From assembly GCF_003067705.1 (NCBI RefSeq), contig NZ_QANL01000002.1, positions 558,001 to 622,000 on the forward strand: 64,000 bases of DNA, in the 5' to 3' direction. The DNA is from Planctomonas deserti (GTDB lineage: Bacteria > Actinomycetota > Actinomycetes > Actinomycetales > Microbacteriaceae). Position numbers and translations under genes: made by a program. The notes beneath the pieces were generated by a model that did no database searches, was not told the DNA's origin, and saw only the letters and a program-made list of their open reading frames with translations. Position 1 is the first letter of the stretch, and each line of letters starts with the position of its first letter. Shown piece by piece: positions 29,304 through 36,844 of the stretch.

Positions 29304-29795
29304 TCAGCGCGGGACGTAGGTCTCCACGCTCTTGATCTCGACGGGGATCTGGCGACCGTTCGGCGCCGCGTAGCTCACGGAGTCGCCGACCTTGAGGCCG
29401 ATGATGGCCATGCCGAGCGGGCTCTTCTCGCTGTAGACGTCGAGGTCGCTGTCGCCCGCGATCTCCCGGTTGCCGATGAGGAACTTCGTCTCGTCGCCGG
29501 CGATGTCCGCGGTCACGACGGTCCCGGGCTCCACGACGCCGTGGCTCACCGGTGCCTCGCCGACCTCGGCGCTGCGCAGCAGGGTGGTGAGTACGCGGAT
29601 GCGCGCCTCGATCTTGCCCTGCTCCTCCTTGGCGGCGTGGTAGCCGCCGTTCTCCTTCAGGTCGCCCTCTTCACGGGCGATCTCGATGCGCTTGGCGATC
29701 TCGGTGCGGCCGGCGACGCTCAGGTGCTCCAGCTCGGCGGAGAGGCGGTCGAACGCCTCCTGGGTCAGCCAGGTGACTGACGTGTCCTGTGCCAC
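29304..29795 (-). CDS. greA: Transcription elongation factor GreA
   Basis: 163 aa, usual length. Rescues backtracked RNA polymerase by stimulating transcript cleavage. N-terminal coiled-coil hairpin with acidic tip (IEIAREEGDLKENGGYHAAKEEQGKIEARI; the D-L-K-E-N tip supplies catalytic acidic residues) and C-terminal globular domain (SEKSPLGMAIIGLKVGDSVSY). GTG 29795 has a GAGGAG ribosome-binding site 6 nt upstream. The order greA - DUF4307 - mca is conserved in actinobacteria. Confidence 0.96.
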   Translation of the reverse strand: MAQDTSVTWLTQEAFDRLSAELEHLSVAGRTEIAKRIEIAREEGDLKENGGYHAAKEEQGKIEARIRVLTTLLRSAEVGEAPVSHGVVEPGTVVTADIAGDETKFLIGNREIAGDSDLDVYSEKSPLGMAIIGLKVGDSVSYAAPNGRQIPVEIKSVETYVPR

Positions 29796-29819
29796 GGTGA
29801 CTCCTCGGGTACGCGTGAG

Positions 29820-29843
29820 CGCCCCGACGGTTCCGTCGGGGCG
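29820..29843 (-). terminator. Terminator after the DUF4307 gene
   Basis: 11-bp complementary arms CGCCCCGACGG/CCGTCGGGGCG with a minimal loop, 12 bp past the DUF4307 stop on the minus strand and just upstream of greA. Confidence 0.65.
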
Positions 29844-29854
29844 AACCAATCACA

Positions 29855-30253
29855 CTACGCGAGCCAGCAGCGGTAGATCAACCCGGTCACGGCGGTGTCG
29901 ATGGTGCGCACGCGCTCCGTGAACACGCGGGTGTAGCGATCCGCGGGCGGGATCTCGACGACCCTCCAGCCCACGACGGCCTGCTGCTGGCTGAGGGCCT
30001 GGACCGCGCAGTAGGAGGTGGATCCGACCGGCGCCGACACCTCGAACGTCACGTCGACCTTGTGGTCGTCGATCAGGGTGAAGGCGAGGTCGCGCTGCTG
30101 CAGTCCGCCGCGGGCGCTGTCCAGCCCGGCGAACACGACCCACGCCGCGAACACCACGACGAAGCCGGCCGCCACGATCCACATCGCCAGCCGCTGCCGG
30201 GAGCGGTTGCGGGGGGTGCGCCCGTACCGGGAGTCCAGGATGTCCGACGCCAC
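29855..30253 (-). CDS. DUF4307 membrane protein
   Basis: 132 aa. Short basic N-terminus (YGRTPRNRSRQR), one membrane helix at about residues 24-44 (MWIVAAGFVVVFAAWVVFAGL), then an extracytoplasmic beta-rich domain with two Cys (SYCAVQAL and IYRCWLA) that may pair. Function unknown; the family is actinobacterial and stands next to mca as in mycobacteria. GTG start behind GGGGAG. Divergent from mca. Confidence 0.88.
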   Translation of the reverse strand: MASDILDSRYGRTPRNRSRQRLAMWIVAAGFVVVFAAWVVFAGLDSARGGLQQRDLAFTLIDDHKVDVTFEVSAPVGSTSYCAVQALSQQQAVVGWRVVEIPPADRYTRVFTERVRTIDTAVTGLIYRCWLA

Positions 30254-30318
30254 AGTTTCTCCCCGATACCGACCGATACGCTTGAGCCCTCAGGTTATTC
30301 GCTTTCCCTAGGAGTCCC

Positions 30319-31278
30319 GTGACCCTCCGCTTGCTGGCCGTGCACGCCCACCCCGACGACGAGTCGAGCAAGGGCGCCGCGACCTACTCCCACTACGTCG
30401 CGCGCGGAGCCCGGGTGCTCATCGTGACCTGCACCGGGGGCGAGGCCGGCGACATCCTCAACAGCGCGCTCGAGCCGCGGGCGATGGCGGAGCGCGACCT
30501 GCCCGGGCTGCGCCGCCGGGAGATGGCGAACGCGCAGCGCGAGATGGGAATTGAACACCGGTGGCTGGGCTACGTCGACTCCGGCATGCCGAGCGAGGAC
30601 GGCACGCTGCCGCCCGGGTCGTTCGCCTCGATCCCGCTGCACGTGTCGGCCGCGCCCCTCATCCGCGTCGTCCGCGAGTTCCGGCCGCACGTGCTGCTCA
30701 GCTACGACGAGAACGGCGGCTATCCGCACCCCGACCACATCCGTGCCCACCAGGTGGCCATGGAGGCCTGGCGCGAGTCCGAGAACGTCGAGAAGTACCC
30801 GGAAGCCGGGGAGCCCTGGCGCATCGAGAAGCTGTACTACGACCGCATCTTCAACCCGCGACGCATCCGCGCCGTGCACGAGGAGTACCTGAAGACCGAG
30901 CCGCCCGCGGAGGTGCTCGCGCAGATCGACGAGATGCGCTCCTGGATGGAGGACCGGCCCGACCTCGCCACCACGAGGGTGCCCGTCGGCGACTTCTTCG
31001 AGCACCGCGACCGCGCCCTGCGCTCGCACGCGAGCCAGGTGGCGCCGGACAGCAGCTTCTTCTTCTGGCCCAACGAGATCCAGCGGGCCGCGTGGCCCTA
31101 CGAGGACTATCAGCTCGTCGAGTCGCGCGTGCCGACGGAGCTGCCGGAGGACGACCTGTTCGCGGGCATTGTCGACGACGAGCCGGACACGGTCACGTCG
31201 AGCACTGAGGTCACGCCGAGCACCGAGGTCACAACGAGCACTGAGGTCACATCGAGCACCGAGGAGAACGACCGATGA
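30319..31278 (+). CDS. mca: Mycothiol S-conjugate amidase Mca
   Basis: 319 aa. Zinc amidase that cleaves mycothiol-toxin conjugates to GlcN-Ins and a mercapturic acid for export; it marks a mycothiol-producing actinobacterium. LmbE fold with zinc ligands in AVHAHPDDES (residues 8-17) and HPDHIRAHQVAM (~139). Also present: TCTGGEAGDILN and the Mca-type KLYYDRIFNPRRI. The last ~25 residues are an unusual STEVT(P/T/S) repeat encoded by three and a half 18-bp units (about 31198-31265), not part of the conserved enzyme. GTG start with GGAG. Overlaps the next gene (ATGA). Confidence 0.95.
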   Translation: MTLRLLAVHAHPDDESSKGAATYSHYVARGARVLIVTCTGGEAGDILNSALEPRAMAERDLPGLRRREMANAQREMGIEHRWLGYVDSGMPSEDGTLPPGSFASIPLHVSAAPLIRVVREFRPHVLLSYDENGGYPHPDHIRAHQVAMEAWRESENVEKYPEAGEPWRIEKLYYDRIFNPRRIRAVHEEYLKTEPPAEVLAQIDEMRSWMEDRPDLATTRVPVGDFFEHRDRALRSHASQVAPDSSFFFWPNEIQRAAWPYEDYQLVESRVPTELPEDDLFAGIVDDEPDTVTSSTEVTPSTEVTTSTEVTSSTEENDR

Positions 31279-31574
31279 CCGCCGCCGCGCTCGCCGCACA
31301 CGTACAGATGGTGCTGGCCGCGACGCCGTCGCCCACCCCCGGCTTCGACCAGACGACCGTCACCCCGGGTGTTGCGGGCTTCCTCATCACGTTCGGTGTC
31401 GCCGCCGTGGCGCTGCTCCTCGCCCTCGACATGACCCGCCGGATCCGCCGCACCCGCTACCGCGAGGAGATCCGCGCGAAGCTCGAGGCCGAGCGTGACG
31501 GCCGCCCCGCCCCGGGCTCGGGAACGGGACCCGACGGCACCACCGGAACCGCGGGCGGTTCCGGAACCCGGTAG
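31275..31574 (+). CDS. Small single-pass membrane protein in the mca operon
   Basis: 99 aa. An N-terminal hydrophobic stretch (AALAAHVQMVLAATPSP) that may be a signal, one clear membrane helix at about residues 33-52 (VAGFLITFGVAAVALLLALDM), then a basic juxtamembrane segment (TRRIRRTRYREEI) and a Gly/Thr-rich disordered tail. Function unknown. Its ATG overlaps the mca stop, the same arrangement as a small membrane protein gene after mca in mycobacteria. Confidence 0.8.
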   Translation: MTAAALAAHVQMVLAATPSPTPGFDQTTVTPGVAGFLITFGVAAVALLLALDMTRRIRRTRYREEIRAKLEAERDGRPAPGSGTGPDGTTGTAGGSGTR

Positions 31575-31645
31575 CTCAGACGGGCGGCTGCTAACAGGCT
31601 CTTCCGGCCTATCGAAGGGCCCTGCGGACGGGTGGGCGTCGCATA

Positions 31646-31718
31646 CGGTCCCTGAACTCGTCGAAGGGACGGAACGGAACTGCGCGGCTTGCGTCCCTTC
31701 GACAAGCTCAGGGACCGT
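31646..31718. repeat. REP-like palindromic repeat pair, inverted
   Basis: Two 27-bp copies of the window's dispersed repeat face each other: 31646-31672 (ACGGTCCCTGAACTCGTCG...) and its complement at 31692-31718. Together they can form a large hairpin. The second copy supplies the last codons and stop of the DUF222 gene. Confidence 0.85.
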
Positions 31719-33096
31719 GTTGGGCTACTTGCGCCGCCATCGCGGTTCGGCTCTTCGTTGCCGGGCGCCATCGGCGCATGTGGTCCAGCCACGGCGGGGC
31801 TTGCACCTCGGGCGCGCCGGCGCGCATCCGGATCGCCCATCCCGAGGTGTCGATCGTCCGATGGTGGAACCAGCAGAGAAGCACCCCGTTGTCCGGATGC
31901 GTGGGTCCACCCTCCGCCGCCGCCGGGATCACGTGGTGCACCTCGCACCAGCCCGCCGGGATGCTGCAACCCGGAATCAGGCAGCCGCCGTCACGAGCGG
32001 TGATCGCCCGCCGCTGCGGAGCCGTGAAGCACCGCTCCGCCGACCCGAGCTTGAGAATGCGGCCGTTTCTGCCGATCAGCACCTTCTGGGTGCCCCCGCT
32101 GCACACCATCTGCTGCACCGTCGTGGGTGACAAAGGGGACTCGACGCCGTCCGCGTAGCCTGCGCCGCCGGTGTCCAGGTCCTCGGCGCGCACGGTAACG
32201 AGCACCGTCGGTGCGGCCCCGCCGACGGTCGGGGTGTTCCCGCTGCGAGCCATGGCGTCGAGGACGCCGATGAGGATGTCGTGCCGCTGCTGATCCTTCG
32301 ACCGCGGATCCTTGACTGCGTTCTTATCCGCGAGCTCCTCGTCGGTGAGGAACGCCGGCGCCGTCGTCGGGGTCAAGTACGCGTCGAAGAGCCGCTTCAC
32401 CCGGCCCGCCGCCTCCGGCAGCAACCCGCCGGACACCGGGACGAGCCCGTTGCGCTCCGGCCCGAGGCGGAAGCCGCGCTTGGCCATCGCATGCGCCTCG
32501 TCCGGCTCGAGCCCGTCGGGGTCAAGGGTGGCCCGCCAGACCGACGCCTGGATCCGGATCTCGTCCGCCGACGCCGGCATGCTGCAATCGGGGCTCGTTC
32601 CCGTGGCCGCGGCGACGAGCTCCTTCTCCGCGGCATCAAGAGCGTCCGGGTGCACCCGGTCCTGCAGGGGTGCGAGGTTCTTCATCAGCGCGATCGCGGC
32701 ATCCACGCCGAGCTCGCCCGCTTCCAAGGCGGCGCGAACGTGGTCGAACTTCGCAGGCATCGCCGCGCCGGAGAGCGCCGTGTCGGGCCGCGTCAGTGCG
32801 GCGAGCCCCAGGCGCGCGGCTCCCGTCGCGCTCGACACCTGCGTGAGCCGCTGCAGGAGTTCGTTCGCCGAGCGGCAGCCTTTTCGAGCCGCCAACCCTG
32901 CGGGTCCATCCTCGGTCCGCGAGCGCGCCGCAATCTCGCCTGCGCCGGCGATCCGCAGGGCGTCGACGTGGCGGCCCAGCGCCTCGATCTCTCGGATGGC
33001 GGCGAGAAGTGCTTCATCGTCCAGTCCGCCCATGGACGCCACCGGGAGCGCGGTCGGGACCGCTTCCGTGAGGTCCACCAGGGTGGGGCTGTTCAT
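31708..33096 (-). CDS. DUF222 protein with C-terminal HNH endonuclease domain
   Basis: 462 aa. The N-terminal ~300 residues are a DUF222 (13E12-type) domain and the C-terminus is an HNH nuclease: CLIPGC...WCEVHHVIPAAAEGGPTHPDNGVLLCWFHHRTID has the zinc Cys pairs and the His-Asn-His pattern. Such genes occur in many copies in Microbacteriaceae and mycobacteria; their biological role is unknown. Palindromic repeats lie at both ends, and the C-terminal His-Gly-Pro-stop is read from a repeat copy. GACAAT stands 6 nt before the ATG (33103-33108), a possible leaderless -10. Confidence 0.9.
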   Translation of the reverse strand: MNSPTLVDLTEAVPTALPVASMGGLDDEALLAAIREIEALGRHVDALRIAGAGEIAARSRTEDGPAGLAARKGCRSANELLQRLTQVSSATGAARLGLAALTRPDTALSGAAMPAKFDHVRAALEAGELGVDAAIALMKNLAPLQDRVHPDALDAAEKELVAAATGTSPDCSMPASADEIRIQASVWRATLDPDGLEPDEAHAMAKRGFRLGPERNGLVPVSGGLLPEAAGRVKRLFDAYLTPTTAPAFLTDEELADKNAVKDPRSKDQQRHDILIGVLDAMARSGNTPTVGGAAPTVLVTVRAEDLDTGGAGYADGVESPLSPTTVQQMVCSGGTQKVLIGRNGRILKLGSAERCFTAPQRRAITARDGGCLIPGCSIPAGWCEVHHVIPAAAEGGPTHPDNGVLLCWFHHRTIDTSGWAIRMRAGAPEVQAPPWLDHMRRWRPATKSRTAMAAQVAQHGP

Positions 33097-33205
33097 GCGA
33101 ACATTGTCGCACCTGCCACCGACAATCTGCCGTTGACCAGCTCAATCTGTGGAGAAGTGGTTGGATCGGGCTTGTGTGAAGGAGGGGAGCTCGCGGGTGG
33201 GGTCG

Positions 33206-33280
33206 CGTCTCTTCGACAGGCTCAGGGACCGAGTCAGGGATCGTGCGAGTCCCGTCCCTTCGACAAGCTCAGGGACCGTG
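33206..33280. repeat. REP-like repeats, two copies in the same orientation
   Basis: Copies at 33206-33230 (CGTCTCTTCGACAGGCTCAG..., diverged) and 33253-33280, 47 bp apart. They lie about 110 bp upstream of the DUF222 gene start and, with the pair at its 3' end, bracket that gene. The rest of this 300-bp gap holds only the gene's promoter region and the terminator below. Confidence 0.8.
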
Positions 33281-33339
33281 TGGGGACCGGGCCGGACCAG
33301 GAGGATGCGGACCCACCTCCACGCACCCCCTCGACACGG

Positions 33340-33382
33340 AAAGCGGGCGGGTACCCGGCACCGAGGCCGGGTCCCGCCCGCT
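33340..33382 (-). terminator. Terminator after the MHS symporter gene
   Basis: 11-bp stem AAGCGGGCGGG with its complement, extended inside by ACCCGGC/GCCGGGT, 17 bp beyond the symporter stop on the minus strand. Confidence 0.75.
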
Positions 33383-33398
33383 TCACACGCGCTGGCAC

Positions 33399-34751
33399 CT
33401 ACCGGTCGATGTCGACGTCCTTCGTCTCCTTGCCGATGAGGAGCGCGATGAAGGTGATCGCGGCCATGACCGAGAGGTAGACGCCCACGAGGAACGGGCT
33501 GCCCTCACCGAGGGTCCAGAGCCACACCGCGATGAACGGCGCGACCGCCGCGCCCAGGATCGACGCGACGTTGTACGAGACGCCGGACCCGGTGTACCGC
33601 ACATTGGTCGGGAAGAGCTCGGGCAGCAGAGCGCCCATGGGGCCGAAGGTCATGCCCATGAGGGTGAATCCGACGATCAGCCACAGCATCACGCCGATGA
33701 AGCCCGCACCGAGCATCGGCACCCAGACGAGACCGAACACGATGATGGCGCCGGTCACGACGAGCAGGGTGCGACGGCGGCCGAAGCGGTCGGCCCAGGG
33801 TCCCGAGAGCATGGTGAAGATGCCGAAGAACACGACGCCGGCGATCATCATGAGCACGAACGTCGTGTAGTCGTAACCGAGGCCGCCGATCGGGGCGTCC
33901 GTAGCAGCCCGGCCATAGGACAGCGAGAACGTGGTCATCAGGTAGAAGAGCACGTAGGTCGCGAGCATGAAGAACGTGCCGAGCAGCAGCTCGCGCCAGT
34001 GGTTGCGGAACACCGCGGCCAGCGGCACGCGCACGAGGGCGCCGGTTGACGCCTTCTTCGAGAACGTCGCGCTCTCCACCAGGCGGAGGCGCACCCACAG
34101 GCCCACGATCACCATGACGGCGGAGAACAGGAACGGGATGCGCCAGCCCCATTCGAGGAAGGCGTCGGAGGGGCGGGTCGGGTCGTCGGACGGCAGCAGC
34201 GCGGCGATGATGAGGAACAGGCCGTTCGCGATGATGAAGCCGATGGGCGCGCCGAGCTGCGGGAAGGTGCCGTACCAGGCTCGCTTGCCCGCGGGGGCGT
34301 TCTCGGTCGCCACGAGGGCGGCACCGCTCCACTCGCCGCCCAGCGCGAAGCCCTGCGCGAGGCGCAGGATCACGAGCATCAGCGGCGCGAACCAGCCCAC
34401 GGCGGGGTAGGTGGGCAGGACGCCGATGAGGAACGTCGCGATGCCCATCGTCAGGAGGGCGGCGACCAGCGTCGTCTTCCGGCCGTGCTTGTCGCCGAGG
34501 TGCCCGAAGACGACCGCGCCGAGGGGGCGGGCGACCATGGCCGCGCCGAAGATGGCGAACGAGGCCAGCAGGGCCGTCGAGTCGTTGCCGACGGGGAAGA
34601 AGAGATACGGGAACACCAGCACGGCGGCGGTCGCGTAGACGTAGAAGTCGTAGAACTCGATGGTCGTGCCGATGAGGCTCGCGAGGACGACGCGGGAGCG
34701 CGGATTGGCCGGCGTAGACGCGGCGCTGAGCTCTGTTGCAGAAATGGACAT
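33399..34751 (-). CDS. MFS transporter, metabolite:H+ symporter (MHS) family
   Basis: 450 aa, 12 membrane segments. Proton-coupled importer of the MHS branch (shikimate/KgtP/ProP-like), normally taking small carboxylates or osmolytes. MHS landmarks: ASLIGTTIEFYDFYVYATAA in helix 1, the loop-2 motif GHLGDKHGRKTTL, and ALGGEWSGAALVATENAP after helix 4. The second-half loop ADRFGRRRTLL is present too. ATG 34751 has GGAG 9 nt upstream. Substrate unknown; no catabolic genes adjoin it. Confidence 0.93.
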   Translation of the reverse strand: MSISATELSAASTPANPRSRVVLASLIGTTIEFYDFYVYATAAVLVFPYLFFPVGNDSTALLASFAIFGAAMVARPLGAVVFGHLGDKHGRKTTLVAALLTMGIATFLIGVLPTYPAVGWFAPLMLVILRLAQGFALGGEWSGAALVATENAPAGKRAWYGTFPQLGAPIGFIIANGLFLIIAALLPSDDPTRPSDAFLEWGWRIPFLFSAVMVIVGLWVRLRLVESATFSKKASTGALVRVPLAAVFRNHWRELLLGTFFMLATYVLFYLMTTFSLSYGRAATDAPIGGLGYDYTTFVLMMIAGVVFFGIFTMLSGPWADRFGRRRTLLVVTGAIIVFGLVWVPMLGAGFIGVMLWLIVGFTLMGMTFGPMGALLPELFPTNVRYTGSGVSYNVASILGAAVAPFIAVWLWTLGEGSPFLVGVYLSVMAAITFIALLIGKETKDVDIDR

Positions 34752-34884
34752 GTGTACTCCGAAGGGATGGGCGACAGTCAAGCGTAAGCCCCCAGTTCAG
34801 AGTGAACTCGCGGAATGGGCGCCAGAACGTCATGCGGCGTCAAGGAACATCGGGTCGAGATGCCGCCAGGGCCGGTCCAGTCGC

Positions 34885-34890
34885 TACCCT
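34885..34890 (+). promoter_or_regulatory. -10 box of the phosphotransferase gene, leaderless start
   Basis: TACCCT ends 6 nt before GTG 34897; no ribosome-binding site intervenes. Confidence 0.4.
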
Positions 34891-34896
34891 GCCGGT

Positions 34897-35679
34897 GTGA
34901 CGGAGCATGAGCGCGAACTGACCGGCGGCAACGCATCCGGACGCGTCGTGCGCGTCGGCTCGACGGTGCGCAAGCCGTGGACCCCCGGTAGCGCTTCGGT
35001 GCAGGCCTACGTCGCCGAGCTCCGCGCCCGCGGGGTGGATGCCCCGGAACCGCTGGGGCGGGATGAGCGCGGACGGCAGATCCTCGAGTACGTCGACGGC
35101 CCGCTCGCCCAGGATCGCGTTCCCCTCGGCGACACCGAGCTGCGTCGGGTCGGGGCGATGGTGCGCGCCATCCACGACGCGAGCGAGGGCCTCCCGATCC
35201 CGGACGCCCTCACCGCCGGCATGCTGCTGCCCACCGAGGGGGCCGACCTCCTGTGCCACAACGACCTCGCGCCCTGGAACCTGGTTCTGGGGGAGCGGTG
35301 GGTCTTCATCGACTGGGACGGCGCGGGCCCGAGCACGCGCCTGTGGGATCTGGCGTACGCGGCACAGGCGTTCGCGATGCTCGTCGGCGGCGAGCCCGTC
35401 GAGACGGCCGCCCGGAGGCTGCGCGCGTTCGTGGGCGGGTACGACGCCGACCTGAGGCTCCGTGAGGCGCTCCCCGCGGCCATGGCGAAGCGGACCGCGG
35501 CCATGTTCGAACTTCTCCGGTCCTCGAGCGAGACCGGCACCGCGCCGTGGGCGGAGATGTATCGCAGCGGTCACGGCGAGCACTGGCGCGCCGCGGCCGA
35601 GTACGTCGCCGAGAACGAGGCGGCCTGGGCACGGGCCGTGACCGAAGCCCCCGCCGCCCACGGCACCCGTCGGCGGTAG
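34897..35679 (+). CDS. Aminoglycoside phosphotransferase (APH)-fold kinase
   Basis: 260 aa. Small-molecule kinase of the APH/choline-kinase fold. The catalytic loop CHNDLAPWNLVL (HxDxxxxN, ~residue 125) and the metal-binding VFIDWDGAGPSTRLWDLAYA are intact; an N-terminal lobe with VVRVGSTVRKPW replaces the usual nucleotide loop. The substrate is unknown and resistance should not be assumed, as most chromosomal members act on other metabolites. An acetyltransferase gene follows 7 bp later, probably in one operon. Confidence 0.88.
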   Translation: MTEHERELTGGNASGRVVRVGSTVRKPWTPGSASVQAYVAELRARGVDAPEPLGRDERGRQILEYVDGPLAQDRVPLGDTELRRVGAMVRAIHDASEGLPIPDALTAGMLLPTEGADLLCHNDLAPWNLVLGERWVFIDWDGAGPSTRLWDLAYAAQAFAMLVGGEPVETAARRLRAFVGGYDADLRLREALPAAMAKRTAAMFELLRSSSETGTAPWAEMYRSGHGEHWRAAAEYVAENEAAWARAVTEAPAAHGTRRR

Positions 35680-35686
35680 CGGACGG

Positions 35687-36292
35687 ATGCTGAACGCGAT
35701 GCCCGAAGCGATGAGCCGCGAGAAACCGGAGGACTTCCGGAACGTGCGCACCAGCCGGCTCGTCCTGCGCCCCGCGGAGGAGGGCGACCTCGACGAGCTG
35801 CACCGGCTCTACGCGGATCCGGTCGTCTGGGGCCCCGACCCGATCAGCCGCCACGAGACCCCGACCCAGACCGCCGCGCTCATCCAGCGCTGCCGGGACG
35901 CGTGGCGGCTCGACGGGGTGGGGATGTGGGTCGCACGCAGCGCCGAGGCGCCGACGGCGGGCACGCTGGTCGGCTTCGGTGGCTGCTACCTGCGCCACGA
36001 CGTCACCTGGAACCTCGGCTTCCGGCTGTCGCCGCCGTTCTGGGGCCATGGACTGGCTCAGGAGATCGTGTCCGCAGGCGTGGCCGCGGCGCGGGCGGTG
36101 CGCCCCGGGCTGCCGCTCACCGCGTACGTGCTTGAGGGCAACGAGCGTTCCCAGCGGGCGGTCGAGCGCACCGGGCTTCACCTCGTGTGGCGTGGTCCGG
36201 ATGCGGGCAACCCCGATCCGCGCGCCGTACGGCTGCTCTACGCCGATCGAGCGCTCGACGCGGCACTGATCGACCTCCTCACGGCGGACTGA
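35687..36292 (+). CDS. GNAT-family N-acetyltransferase (RimJ/RimL-like)
   Basis: 201 aa. Acetyl-CoA-dependent acetyltransferase of the RimJ/RimL type: TSRLVLRPAEEGDLDELHRLYADP opens the fold (~residue 22), the acetyl-CoA loop is in FRLSPPFWGHGLAQEIVSA (~115), and LEGNERSQRAVERTGLHLV is the conserved C-terminal motif B. Acceptor unknown. Start ATG 35687; ATGs at 35699 and 35711 are possible alternatives. Follows the APH-fold kinase closely. Confidence 0.88.
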   Translation: MLNAMPEAMSREKPEDFRNVRTSRLVLRPAEEGDLDELHRLYADPVVWGPDPISRHETPTQTAALIQRCRDAWRLDGVGMWVARSAEAPTAGTLVGFGGCYLRHDVTWNLGFRLSPPFWGHGLAQEIVSAGVAAARAVRPGLPLTAYVLEGNERSQRAVERTGLHLVWRGPDAGNPDPRAVRLLYADRALDAALIDLLTAD

Positions 36293-36310
36293 GAAATTGT
36301 TTGCCGAAGT

Positions 36311-36337
36311 TGTCGATTCCGTCGTCCGCCGTTCGAC
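36311..36337 (+). promoter_or_regulatory. ECF42-type promoter upstream of the YCII-sigma pair
   Basis: TGTCGA at 36311-36316, 17-nt spacer, CGAC at 36334-36337. From memory, ECF42 sigma factors recognise TGTCGA near -35 and CGA/TC near -10, so the pair downstream is likely to be autoregulated. The match was made by eye. Confidence 0.65.
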
Positions 36338-36387
36338 GCGATAGTAAGGAGGACGCGAAACGCGGCCCGCATACGAAGGAGAATCCC

Positions 36388-36822
36388 ATGAAGTACATGC
36401 TCATCATGCGCTCGACGGACGAGGCGCTGAAGGCATCGAAGGACATCCCGTTCGAGGAGATCATCAACGAGATGGGCGCCTACAACGAGTCGCTCATCAA
36501 CGCCGGCGTCATGCTCGCGGGCGAGGGTCTGGCCGACGTCAGCGAGGGATTCGTCGTGGACTTCGCGACCGAGCCGCCCGCGGTGACCGACGGCCCCTAC
36601 GGCGAGACCCACGAGCTGTTCAACGGCTTCTGGATCCTGCAGGTCTCCTCGAAGGAGGAGGCCATCCAGTGGGCGAGCCGTTGCCCCCTCCGCGCCGGAA
36701 GCAAGCTCGAGGTGCGCCGCGTGACCGACGAGAGCGACTTCGCCGACTTCGCCGACAACGAGTACATCCAGAAGGAGGCCGGCTGGCGCGAGCAGGAGGA
36801 GCAGGCCGCGCGCAAGGCGTGA
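36388..36822 (+). CDS. YCII-related (DGPF) protein, ECF42 partner
   Basis: 144 aa. Small alpha/beta dimeric-barrel protein of the YCII family. The hallmark is TDGPYGETHELFNGFWIL at about residues 64-81 (DGPY in place of DGPF); the N-terminus MKYMLIMRSTDEA is typical. Proteins of this group are encoded next to ECF42 sigma factors and belong to their regulon, with unknown biochemistry. Strong GAAGGAG ribosome-binding site. The sigma gene begins 22 bp downstream. Confidence 0.92.
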   Translation: MKYMLIMRSTDEALKASKDIPFEEIINEMGAYNESLINAGVMLAGEGLADVSEGFVVDFATEPPAVTDGPYGETHELFNGFWILQVSSKEEAIQWASRCPLRAGSKLEVRRVTDESDFADFADNEYIQKEAGWREQEEQAARKA

Positions 36823-36844
36823 CCCGCCCGATCGGTCGCGAACC

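Noticed and set aside
31708-33096. Insertion sequence or intein homing element
   Set aside because: The HNH protein is a DUF222 family member; no transposase motif, no target duplication and no interrupted host gene is visible, so only the repeat association is reported.
34897-35679. Aminoglycoside resistance gene
   Set aside because: The APH fold alone does not show this; the flanking genes give no resistance context.
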